From BJHQ01 sp964654285 (GTDB lineage Bacteria > Planctomycetota > UBA11346), in NCBI GenBank assembly GCA_964654285.1, contig CAZZJC010000010.1:61217-125216 (forward strand): DNA of 64,000 nucleotides, read 5' to 3'. Of the stretch, positions 18,089 to 26,509 are shown piece by piece; position 1 is the stretch's first letter, and each line of letters opens with the position of its first letter. A model generated the notes under the pieces. That model was not told the DNA's origin. It made no database searches and saw nothing but the letters and a program-made list of their open reading frames with translations. The position numbers were made by a program, and so were the translations under genes.

Positions 18089-18799
18089 GTGTCCGAGCGC
18101 ATCATCCCTTGGCCGGCCGGCATGGCGGCCCTGGTGCCGCTCTACAACCATGCCCCGTGCGTGGCCGCCGTCATCAGCGGTTTGCAGGCGCACGGCGCCC
18201 CGGTGCTCTGCATCGATGACGGCTCGACCGACGACGGCGGCGCGGTCGCGGCCGCGGCCGGGGCGCAGATGCGCCGCTGGAGCGACAACCGGGGCAAGGG
18301 CGCGGCGCTGCGTTCGGGCTTCAGTTGGGCGGAATCGCTGGGATTTTCCCAGGTGCTGACCTGCGATGCCGACGGCCAGCATCCCTGCGATGCGGCCGCG
18401 CGACTGGCCCGCGAGGCGGCGGCGCATCCGCACGCCCTGCACCTGGGCGTGCGGACGATGAGCGGCGCGCCGTTCGCCAGCCGCCTCGGCCGTTTCGCCA
18501 CCAGTTGCGCGACCTGGACGGTGTGCGGCCGCTGGCCGGGCGACAACCAGACCGGCCTGCGCGTCTATCCGCTGCCGCTCGCGACGCGCCTCGACGTGCG
18601 CGCCGGACGGTTCGCCTTCGAGGCCGAATTCCTCGTCGCCGCCGTGTGGGCCGGCATCGCGCTGCACCGGCACGCCGTGCCGGTCCGCTATCCGCCCGAC
18701 CGGGTCAGCCATTTCCGCACCCTGGTCGACACCGCACGCACCACGGCGGCGTTCGCCCGCATGGGGGCGAGCCGATTCCTGCCCTGGCGAGGCCGGTGA
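18089..18799 (+). CDS. Family 2 glycosyltransferase (dolichyl-phosphate-mannose-synthase-like)
   Basis: A 236-residue GT-A fold enzyme. Hallmarks are AALVPLYNHAPCVAAVI at the start, CIDDGSTDDGG near residue 38 (nucleotide binding), KGAALRSGF near 70, and the metal-binding CDADGQH near 92. No C-terminal membrane helix is present, so it is soluble or peripherally bound, like short DPM1-type enzymes that move a sugar from a nucleotide donor to a polyprenyl phosphate. It uses a GTG start 6 bp after the lipoprotein gene. The donor sugar cannot be predicted from sequence. Confidence 0.88.
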   Translation: MSERIIPWPAGMAALVPLYNHAPCVAAVISGLQAHGAPVLCIDDGSTDDGGAVAAAAGAQMRRWSDNRGKGAALRSGFSWAESLGFSQVLTCDADGQHPCDAAARLAREAAAHPHALHLGVRTMSGAPFASRLGRFATSCATWTVCGRWPGDNQTGLRVYPLPLATRLDVRAGRFAFEAEFLVAAVWAGIALHRHAVPVRYPPDRVSHFRTLVDTARTTAAFARMGASRFLPWRGR

Positions 18800-19040
18800 A
18801 CTCCAGCGGATCGCCCAGGATTGCGCCGCCTCCCCGACCTGGATCCCTCGGCAAGCGGAAATCCGGCCTCGCATCAGGCGTATGCCACACCGGTCGAGTC
18901 GCCGTGGCCGGGAAGGCCATCCCCTTTTCCGGAGCCGGGTTAGCCTGCATCTGCCGCGCGCGCACCGGGTCGGGCCACCTGCCTGCGAACGATCGCCCTC
19001 GGCCTGCGTTAGGTTCTGCGTCTTCGGAAGGGAACGCTCC

Positions 19041-22000
19041 ATGCTGCTCACCCATCGACTCCTCTCCCCGACCCTGGCGGCGCTGGTCGCCGGCTGCCTG
19101 GGGCTGAATGCCGGCGAGGAGGCCACCCGCGCCCGCGATGCGCAGTTCCAGGCGGTACGCCATGTGGTGGACCTGGAAATGCGCCTGGTGGCCGAACGCC
19201 AGCTCAAGGACTACCTGGCCCAGTCCTATCCGGATGAAACCGGCTGGTACGCCAAGGCCCTGCGCTGGATGGTCGCCGACCGGTTCCGCGCCAGTCCGAT
19301 CAAGGCCGTCGCCGACGCCTATGTGAAGGAAGCCGAGACCCTGTTCCCGGAACTCGATGCCGCGCGCAAGGCGGGAAAGCTGCCCCCGGCGGTGGCGCAG
19401 GTCCTGGCCAGCACCAATGCGACCACCCGGCTGATCTCGGTGATCTGCGGTGCGAACGGGCTCATTCCCAATGCGCCGCTGCCGCTCGCCGGCACCGTGA
19501 CCAAGGAGCGTCAGGAGCAGGTCACCAACGCCCTGAACCAGCTGGTCAAGTCGGCCGGCGAGAACCTCGACAACGGCATGGCGGCCTACAACAAGTTTTT
19601 CAAGGAAGTCGAAGAACCGGCGATGGACAAGCTGGAGCCGGAGACACCCGAGTTCGTCAAGATCAACCAGGCCAGCGTCCTGATGCGCAACGAGATCGTG
19701 CGCCAGCTCGTGCTGGCGCATATCGCCCTGCGCGAGGTCGTGACCCGGGGCCGCGAATTCGGCATCGACCCCGCGCCGGCAGAGAAGTTCCTGTCCGGAA
19801 CGCTCAAGCAGCACCTCAAGACCTTCGACATGTGGGACTTCCAGGCGGGCGAGATCTACCCGTACCTCAAGGGCTACGTCGCCGTGCTGCGCGCCGAGGG
19901 CGCACGCTGGAAGCTGCCCGACACCGGCGCCGACCGGGTGGTCGAAGCCTTCGGTGAACTGTTCAAGATCCAGATGAAGGACGTACCCGAACAGGGCCGC
20001 GCCCATCTCAAGCACTTCCAGCTGGAAATGTGGGCCAACCTCTTCCGCTGGGCGAATGAGATGAAGAACGACAAGATCACCGCCCTGGTGGCGCAGCAGT
20101 GGGATGGGGCGTTCAAGAACTACTACGAAAAGGACAAGACCGTCCACCCGGAAGGCCCGGACGAGAAGCTGGCCCAGGTCACCGCCGAGGTCTACATCCA
20201 GGCGGGGCTGCTGTTCGACCTCAAGGGGGACACCGTCCAGGCGAATGCCCTGCTGGGCAAGGTCGGCGCCGCGGCGAAGAACCGCTATGCACCGAATGCC
20301 AAGGCCTGGATGAAGGAGCTCATCAAGAATGGCGGATCCGGTGGAGAGTGGTCCGACATCCCGGTCGCGGCGGATCCCCGCGATGCACTTGGAACCGGCA
20401 GGACCTACTACAGCAGTGCACGCCAATCCATCGATGTCTTCGAACAGCGCAAACTCTACATGAATGCGGCGGTCATCCTGCGCAACGGCGTCCTGGGACT
20501 GAGCGCGGCCGACCAGCCGACCCTGATCGAGGTCGGGCCGGACCTCTACCAGATGCTCGCCGTCTGCCTGTCGAAGGCCGAGCTTCCCTACCACGCGGCG
20601 GTGATCGCCGCCGAGGGCTTGAGCGCGATCGCGGCGCGCGGTGGCAAGGCCAACGACAAGAGCAATCCCTGGCGCGGCAAGGACGGCAAGTTCACCACCG
20701 CCGGCGCCTCCGTCGAACGCCTGGCGCGCACGGCGGCCGGACTGGGCCAGTCGCTCAATTCGCGGGCCAAGAATGCGGCCGGGCAGCGTCTGCGCTCCGA
20801 CATCATCGCCCTGGTCAACCAGATCGCCCCGGTCGAGGTCGGCGGACCATCCTTCGAGCTGTCCGAGGTCGCGCAGATGATCGAGGACAAGCGCTTCGAG
20901 GAGGCGCTGCGCATGCTCGGCGAGTTCATCAAGAAGTATCCGGCCGAGAAGGCGCGCGCCTTCGGCATGTACGTGTCGGCGTCGCGACAGTGGTACGACA
21001 GCCTGGAAAAGACCGCCAACAGCGAAGCCAAGCGGGCGGAGATCATCAAGAACCTGGTCGCCCGCGCCGACGACGAGTTGAAGGAAGTCGCCGGCAAGAC
21101 GGACAAGGAATCCCTGAAGCGGCTGACCACCGCCAAGTCGGCCAAGAACTTCGCCCTCATCAAGGCCGGCAAGTTCACCGAGGTCATCGACGCGCTGATC
21201 GCGCCCCAGGCCTGGATCCCGATGCCGGAGGACTCCGTCGCCGCCGGACAGATCCAGGATCTCGCCCGCGCCGTCTACGAATTCTACCAGTCCTGCGTCC
21301 GCGCCCCGGAAGACCGCTCGAAGCCGAAGCTGCTCACCGACAACTGGTCGCGCTACCTCGCCGCCTACGAGGCCTTCGCCAAGGCCGGTGCGAAGCTGCC
21401 CGGCGAGTCCGAGCGCGTGCAGCGCAGCGGCAAGAACCTCGCGGTGGTCTTCCAGTCGATCGCCAAGCAGGCCGATGCGTTCCAGGCCGTGGGCGGCGCC
21501 GATGCCGCGCGTTTCACCGAGATCAGCCGCAAGGCCCGGGCCGCGATGGCCGACCTGCTCGCGCCCACCCTGACGCCCAAGTCGGACCAGAACATGATCC
21601 GCCTGGTCGCCGACACCTTGTGGGACATCGATCAGCACGCCAAGTCCAAGCCGTTGTATGAGATCCTGCGCGCCAACCTGGCCGGCAATGGCGCGGCCAA
21701 TTCGTTCCGGGCGAATCCCAAAGCCGAACTCGACCGCCTGGGCGCGCTGTTCACCCAGCGGCCGGAACTCAAGGTCCTCTGGGAAGCGCTGCGCGATCTG
21801 CTGGAGGACAAGCAGCCGATCAAGCAATGGTGGGAAGGCGGACGGCCGCTGAGCGAATTCGGCGAGAAGCCGCTCGACTACCTCGCCGCCTACCCGCAGG
21901 TGCTCGCCCTGCGCAAGGCGATCGATGCGATCCGCGACAAGATCGGGGCGGAGCTGCACAAGCAGTTCGGCGACCAGGCCGACGCCCTCGCCAAGGTGGG

Positions 22001-22811
22001 CGAGACCCTGGCCCAGGACATCCGCACCAAGGAGCGCCTGGCCGAGTGCTACCGCGAATCCGGCGACAGCCCGAAGGCGCAGGCCCTGTTCTCGGAACTG
22101 TTCGATTACGACCCCTACAACCGCGAGTATTCCTCCGCCTACGTCGAACTGGTCATCGATGCGCTCAAGAACCCGGGCGAAGGCCGGCCGGTGCCGAACA
22201 AGGAAAGCCTGGCCAAGGCCCGCAGCATCGCGGTCGACAACCGCGACATCCTGCGCGAAGGTTCCGAGAAGTGGTGGATCGCGGTGACCCAGGTGCTGGA
22301 GCTCTGCGTCGCCATGGGCGACCTCGAACCGGTGAACCGCCGGCTCGATTTCATCGCCATCAACAAGAGCGACATCTCGCGCGACCTGATCACGCCGTCG
22401 CTCGATCTCGGCGGCCTGCGCGACGACCCGCGCGCGCGCTGGCCCCGCAACGCCTATGCGGTCACGCTGTGCGAGCGCTTCCTGCTGCTCTACCAGGTCA
22501 GCGGGGTCACCTCCAAACCCACCTTCCGCATCGACAAGATCACCGTCGATGGGACGGCGAAGCCGGTCTTCATCGATGCCAGCGCGCCCGCCTTCGAATC
22601 CATCACGGTCGAGAACCGCGATGGCGAGAATGTGCAGATCCTGTGGGAGGTCGGCAAACCGCCGCCGAAAGCGGCACCAGCCGAGGCGAAACCGGCGACC
22701 GAGCCCCCCAAGAACGCGGCCGCGCCCACGGCCACCCCAGCACCGGCGGCGCCGGTCGATGCCAAGAACGCCCCGACTCCGACCCCCGAGACCCCGAAGG
22801 TGAAGAAATGA
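19041..22811 (+). CDS. Very large secreted TPR-like repeat protein
   Basis: A 1256-residue protein. The ATG at 19041 was chosen because it follows a GGAAGGGAA ribosome site and opens a signal peptide (MLLTHRLLSPTLAALVAGCLGLNAG); the frame is open further upstream without a plausible start. The mature protein is helical throughout with repeated Ala/Leu/Glu pairs of helices resembling TPR/SEL1-like units (for example ETLAQDIRTKERLAECYRESGDSPKAQALFSELFDYDP near 990-1030). The last 50 residues are Pro/Ala/Thr/Lys-rich, like a spacer or wall-binding tail. It overlaps the next gene by 4 bp. Family unknown; likely a periplasmic scaffold working with the next two products. Confidence 0.82.
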   Translation: MLLTHRLLSPTLAALVAGCLGLNAGEEATRARDAQFQAVRHVVDLEMRLVAERQLKDYLAQSYPDETGWYAKALRWMVADRFRASPIKAVADAYVKEAETLFPELDAARKAGKLPPAVAQVLASTNATTRLISVICGANGLIPNAPLPLAGTVTKERQEQVTNALNQLVKSAGENLDNGMAAYNKFFKEVEEPAMDKLEPETPEFVKINQASVLMRNEIVRQLVLAHIALREVVTRGREFGIDPAPAEKFLSGTLKQHLKTFDMWDFQAGEIYPYLKGYVAVLRAEGARWKLPDTGADRVVEAFGELFKIQMKDVPEQGRAHLKHFQLEMWANLFRWANEMKNDKITALVAQQWDGAFKNYYEKDKTVHPEGPDEKLAQVTAEVYIQAGLLFDLKGDTVQANALLGKVGAAAKNRYAPNAKAWMKELIKNGGSGGEWSDIPVAADPRDALGTGRTYYSSARQSIDVFEQRKLYMNAAVILRNGVLGLSAADQPTLIEVGPDLYQMLAVCLSKAELPYHAAVIAAEGLSAIAARGGKANDKSNPWRGKDGKFTTAGASVERLARTAAGLGQSLNSRAKNAAGQRLRSDIIALVNQIAPVEVGGPSFELSEVAQMIEDKRFEEALRMLGEFIKKYPAEKARAFGMYVSASRQWYDSLEKTANSEAKRAEIIKNLVARADDELKEVAGKTDKESLKRLTTAKSAKNFALIKAGKFTEVIDALIAPQAWIPMPEDSVAAGQIQDLARAVYEFYQSCVRAPEDRSKPKLLTDNWSRYLAAYEAFAKAGAKLPGESERVQRSGKNLAVVFQSIAKQADAFQAVGGADAARFTEISRKARAAMADLLAPTLTPKSDQNMIRLVADTLWDIDQHAKSKPLYEILRANLAGNGAANSFRANPKAELDRLGALFTQRPELKVLWEALRDLLEDKQPIKQWWEGGRPLSEFGEKPLDYLAAYPQVLALRKAIDAIRDKIGAELHKQFGDQADALAKVGETLAQDIRTKERLAECYRESGDSPKAQALFSELFDYDPYNREYSSAYVELVIDALKNPGEGRPVPNKESLAKARSIAVDNRDILREGSEKWWIAVTQVLELCVAMGDLEPVNRRLDFIAINKSDISRDLITPSLDLGGLRDDPRARWPRNAYAVTLCERFLLLYQVSGVTSKPTFRIDKITVDGTAKPVFIDASAPAFESITVENRDGENVQILWEVGKPPPKAAPAEAKPATEPPKNAAAPTATPAPAAPVDAKNAPTPTPETPKVKK

Positions 22812-23878
22812 GCCAGAACCCGATCCGCCGCCGCACCGCCATGCAGCGTGGTCCCGTCACCTGGTTCGCCACCGCAGTGCTCGCGCTGTGTCTGGCCGGG
22901 CCGGCCCTGGCCGGGGATGCCGCGCGCGGAACCATCCACCGTGAGGGCGTCGGAGCCGTCGAGGCCTGGATCCTCGAAGAAAACCTCGACGGTGTGCGCT
23001 ACTACCTGGACAAGAACCGGCCCGACGTGACCGCCGAGTTCAAGCGCGGAAAATACGCCAAGGTCGAGTTCAAGGACGAAAGCGACAACAAGGCGTATGA
23101 GAACGGCCTGAAGGAGATGGCGCGGGAACGCTACGACAGCGCAGCCAAGATGTTCGAGACCGCCGTACGGCTCACCAGGACCTTCTGGGTGCCGGAGCGC
23201 GCGCTGCTGAAGCTCGCTGAATGCCACCTCGCCCTGGGCAAACCCGACGCGGCGCTCACCGCCGTGGCCCAGTTCGAGAAGCAGGCCCCGCGCTCGGTCC
23301 TGCTGGCGCAGGCGATCGCGCTGCGCGGCCGTGCCGCCCTGGCGCTCAAGAAGCCGGATGATGCCGTCGCCGCCGCCACCGCCTTGGAAAAACGCGCCGA
23401 ATTCGGTGCCGAGGCGCCGATCCTGGCCAAGATCCTCAAGGCCGGCGTCGCACGCTCCGGCGGCAAGGCGGCCGAGGCCGCCACGCTGCTGGAAACCGTC
23501 TTCACCGCCGATACCGCCCGGTTGATGCCGAACGAATGGGTCGAGATCGGCCTGGCCCTGGCGAACGATCTCGCCGCCGCCAGCCGCAGCGACGCCGCCT
23601 ACGGCGTGCTGCGCCAGCTCGCCTACAGCGGCATGGACGACAGCGTCGCCGCGCGGGCGCACCTGGCGTGGGCGCTGCTGCTCGGCAATGCCAACGCCGC
23701 CGCAGCGGCCGCCGCGTTCGATCACGCGGCCCTCGCCACCACCTACGCCAAGGCGCTGCCGTCGGTGAATGCCCCGGCCACCGCCCTGGCCAAACGCCTG
23801 GCCGGGCAGCTCGACAAGGACCCGTCGGTCAGCCTCGAGGACAAGCGCGAATACCGCATCTACGCCGGAAAATTCTAG
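22808..23878 (+). CDS. Secreted TPR-like protein
   Basis: 356 residues from the ATG that overlaps the previous stop (ATGA at 22808). The N-terminus carries a signal peptide after a basic stretch (PVTWFATAVLALCLAGPALAG, about 16-36). A short beta region (IHREGVGAVEAWILEENLDGVRYYLDK) resembles the RNA-Sm-like start seen in the third gene of the unit, and is followed by TPR helices (ERALLKLAECHLALGKPDAALTAVAQF near 130-155). A comparable beta region opens the next gene product, so the two may be distant paralogues. Role unknown; extracytoplasmic assembly factor is a guess from repeats and context. Confidence 0.8.
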   Translation: MSQNPIRRRTAMQRGPVTWFATAVLALCLAGPALAGDAARGTIHREGVGAVEAWILEENLDGVRYYLDKNRPDVTAEFKRGKYAKVEFKDESDNKAYENGLKEMARERYDSAAKMFETAVRLTRTFWVPERALLKLAECHLALGKPDAALTAVAQFEKQAPRSVLLAQAIALRGRAALALKKPDDAVAAATALEKRAEFGAEAPILAKILKAGVARSGGKAAEAATLLETVFTADTARLMPNEWVEIGLALANDLAAASRSDAAYGVLRQLAYSGMDDSVAARAHLAWALLLGNANAAAAAAAFDHAALATTYAKALPSVNAPATALAKRLAGQLDKDPSVSLEDKREYRIYAGKF

Positions 23879-23917
23879 AGCCGCCGGCCGCCACGCCCCT
23901 TCCCATCGGATACCGCC

Positions 23918-25246
23918 ATGACCCCATCCATCCGCCTCGCCGCCTGCCTGGTGCTTGCCGCCTGCATGATGGCACCGCTCACCGCCGGCGAGGCTGAACG
24001 CGACCTGATCGTCCTCAACGACAACCGGAAGGTCACCGGTTTCATCGCCTACGAGACTCCGGAGCAGGTCTGGTGGAAGACCAGCCTGAGCGCAGCCAAC
24101 ATCGCCGGCCGCATCCCGCTGTCGGATGTACGGCAGATGACCTACCGCTGGACGGTGAACGAGGGCTTCTGGACCGCCGGCATGGCCGAGTTCGCGCGCG
24201 GCCGCTACGAGCTCGCTGCGCTGCGCTTCACCCAGATGGCCGACAGCGGCGCGACCGTTGGCGAACGCGTCTACGGCGCCTTCAAGGCCGGCGAATGCTG
24301 GGAACTTGCACGCGACAACGTGAAGGCGGCGGAGATGTTCGGCCGCATCAACCAGTTCAATCCCAAGTGGCCCCTGCCTGAACCCGGCAAGCCGTCGCCC
24401 AAGATCAAGGATGACGAACAGGCGCATCGCCTATGGCTGGATGCGCGCTGCCGCGAGGGCATGAACCTCGCCCTGGCCAAGAAGACCGATGCCGCCATCG
24501 CGATCGCGGATGAACTCGCCAAGCGCGGCAACGTCCTGGTGCGGCCGGGATGCGAAAGCCGTGCATCCGCCATCCGCGCCGCCGTGGCGTTCGCCGAGGG
24601 CGATCTCGTCAAGACCCAGAACGCCTGCGCCAAGGTGTCGTTCCTGCCCGGTCCCGGCTTCTTCGAGGACAACGAGATCTACTGGGCCTTCGGCATCTGG
24701 CGTGCCGAGGTGATGACCGCCTTGAATCGGCCCAAAGACGCGATCTCGCTCTATGACAAGCTGATCAGCCAGGGCGATGCCGATCCGTTCACCCGGGTGC
24801 GGCTGCGCTACGGCCGCGCCATGGCCCGCCTGGCGGTCGAGACCTCCGCCGCCGTGATCCCGGAACTCATCGCCCTGGACGCCCTGCCCCAGGGCAGCCT
24901 CGACATGAAGTGCGAAGCGCGCTACCAGGCCGGCCGCCTGCTGCTCGACGATCTCAACGCGCAGCGAGCCGCCGCCGATCCCAAGGACGAGACGCGGGCG
25001 CAGTTCTTCAAGGAGCAGGAGCGCACCGTCCGCCTGCTGCTCAGCGGCGCCGCCGCGACCGATTCGAAGCTCGAAGCCAAGAGCAAGGCCAAGGCGCTGC
25101 TCGACACCCTGCCTCCGGATGAAACCCCGCCCGAGCCGGTCAAGGCGGCCATCCCCCCTCCTGCCCCCGCAGCCGAAGCACCCGCGCGAGCGACCACATC
25201 AAGCCAGGGATCCGCCGGCAAGGCGGGCCAGAAGAAACCGCAATAG
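23918..25246 (+). CDS. Secreted TPR-like protein with N-terminal beta domain
   Basis: A 442-residue protein with a signal peptide (MTPSIRLAACLVLAACMMAPLTAG), possibly a lipoprotein at one of the early cysteines, though no clear lipobox is seen. Residues 30-75 form a beta domain (DLIVLNDNRKVTGFIAYETPEQVWWK) like the short small-beta-barrel at the start of many planctomycete secreted TPR proteins. From 80 to 380 there are TPR-like helix pairs (FARGRYELAALRFTQMADSG and others). The C-terminal 50 residues are Pro/Ala-rich. It is the third gene in the same direction after 39 bp, so it probably shares the transcript of the two upstream genes. Confidence 0.8.
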   Translation: MTPSIRLAACLVLAACMMAPLTAGEAERDLIVLNDNRKVTGFIAYETPEQVWWKTSLSAANIAGRIPLSDVRQMTYRWTVNEGFWTAGMAEFARGRYELAALRFTQMADSGATVGERVYGAFKAGECWELARDNVKAAEMFGRINQFNPKWPLPEPGKPSPKIKDDEQAHRLWLDARCREGMNLALAKKTDAAIAIADELAKRGNVLVRPGCESRASAIRAAVAFAEGDLVKTQNACAKVSFLPGPGFFEDNEIYWAFGIWRAEVMTALNRPKDAISLYDKLISQGDADPFTRVRLRYGRAMARLAVETSAAVIPELIALDALPQGSLDMKCEARYQAGRLLLDDLNAQRAAADPKDETRAQFFKEQERTVRLLLSGAAATDSKLEAKSKAKALLDTLPPDETPPEPVKAAIPPPAPAAEAPARATTSSQGSAGKAGQKKPQ

Positions 25247-25467
25247 ACCAGACCAGACGCCGCCTACCGAGGCTTCGGCACCAGGTTGACGAACCCAGGT
25301 GCGGTTCCGGTGGCCGCGAGTGATCGGTCCATACGTAACAACCGGCGATTCGTGCGGGCCGAGGTCCGCCGATCCAGGCCCCATCCGTCAACCTGGTGGT
25401 GAATCCTGAACAGGCCCATGCGCCGCATCTGCGGTTGCAGCCGCCGTCGCGCAGCGAGCATCCGGGC

Positions 25468-25836
25468 ATGCCGCGCATCGCCGTCGTCGCCATCGTCATC
25501 GCCATCACCGGACTGGCCCTGGTGACCGTCCTCGGCCTGCTCTCGGCCGGCAGGCAGGATCGCTTGCGGTCGGAGCGCGACCACCACGCCAGCGTTCTGG
25601 AACAGACTCGGTCCGATCTGACCCAGACGCAGGGTGCGCTGACGGAAACCAGGCAACGCCTGACGCAGCTGGAATCCGCCCTGGCGGCCTACCGCACGAC
25701 CTGCGAGGGTCTGCGCAGGGATCTCGCCAGCGCCAACGAACGCGCCGACGCCCAGGCACGCCGGGCTGAGCGAGCCGAAGCCGACCTGAAACAGCAACGC
25801 GAGACGGCAGTCCCGCCTGCCAAGGAAGCGAAATGA
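25468..25836 (+). CDS. Small membrane-anchored coiled-coil protein
   Basis: 122 residues from ATG 25468; the frame is open back to 25396 but the Met at 25468 sits directly ahead of the single membrane helix (IAVVAIVIAITGLALVTVLGLL, about 3-25). The rest is a continuous heptad-like helix rich in Glu, Arg, Gln and Ala (LEQTRSDLTQTQGALTETRQRLTQLE), typical of a dimeric coiled coil facing the periplasm or cytoplasm. It overlaps the following lipoprotein gene by ATGA, suggesting that the two products work together at the envelope. No family recognised. The 221 bp upstream (25247-25467) show no other gene. Confidence 0.72.
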   Translation: MPRIAVVAIVIAITGLALVTVLGLLSAGRQDRLRSERDHHASVLEQTRSDLTQTQGALTETRQRLTQLESALAAYRTTCEGLRRDLASANERADAQARRAERAEADLKQQRETAVPPAKEAK

Positions 25837-26432
25837 AATTGCTCACCGGTCTCGGCCTCGTCGCGCTGCTGCTGTCAGGTTGCGGCGAATCACGACCCGG
25901 CGCCGCCACGGTGGAGATCGCCCGCGCCGGGAATCCCTCCTTGCGCGCCGAGGCGGTGGCCGACCGCGGCGTGTCAGCGGTGGCGGTGCCCGCCCCGATC
26001 GTTGCCGGTGCTGAAGCCCCCCTGGCCTTCGCGGACCTCGCCTGGCGGCGGGTGCGCCTGCGCCTGGCCCTCGAGAACACCGGCGACCGCAGCGTCACCT
26101 ATCGGCGCAGCGAGCCGGCCTGGGCCCGGTCGTGGTGGGCCGACAGCCGGCTGGTGCGGACGGCGGATGCCGCGCCGGCATCCACGCGCACGGTCAGCGT
26201 GTCGCTGGCCCCGGGTCAACGCGACGAGTGCGCGGTCGATGCCATCGTCGGATTCGCGCCCGACCGCTCGGTGCTGTGCCGCTTCGTCTTTCTCACCGAA
26301 CCCGCGGGATCGGATCCCGGTCGTGATGCGATCTGGGCCCCGCCCCTGGTCCTGAGTCTCGCCGATCCGGTCCCCCAGAACGCCCCGGCGGTGCCGGTTG
26401 TTCCAGCCCCTCCAGCCGAAACGGGGCGGTAG
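25833..26432 (+). CDS. Lipoprotein of unknown function
   Basis: A 199-residue protein starting in an ATGA overlap with the coiled-coil gene. MKLLTGLGLVALLLSGCGES is a textbook lipoprotein signal with lipobox LLSGC (Cys17). The mature part contains a beta-sandwich-like stretch (WRRVRLRLALENTGDRSVTYRRSEP, then FAPDRSVLCRFVFLTEPAG), the pattern of DUF1425/YcfL-type periplasmic domains in which a Val/Leu-rich strand precedes N-T-G. This similarity is weak. The C-terminus is Pro/Val-rich. Anchoring in a membrane next to the coiled-coil partner is inferred. Confidence 0.7.
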   Translation: MKLLTGLGLVALLLSGCGESRPGAATVEIARAGNPSLRAEAVADRGVSAVAVPAPIVAGAEAPLAFADLAWRRVRLRLALENTGDRSVTYRRSEPAWARSWWADSRLVRTADAAPASTRTVSVSLAPGQRDECAVDAIVGFAPDRSVLCRFVFLTEPAGSDPGRDAIWAPPLVLSLADPVPQNAPAVPVVPAPPAETGR

Positions 26433-26509
26433 AGCCCCAAGTCCGGCCTCAAGCCAAGGATGGCCGCGCCGATCCTGTGGCTGCGGGGTCTGCCCCGCCG
26501 GGGGGATCC

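Noticed and set aside
25247..25467. Minus-strand tail reading like a protein end (AATGTAPGFVNLVPKPR) in the intergenic space
   Set aside because: No family recognised and its upstream part is antisense to the coiled-coil gene; could be chance.
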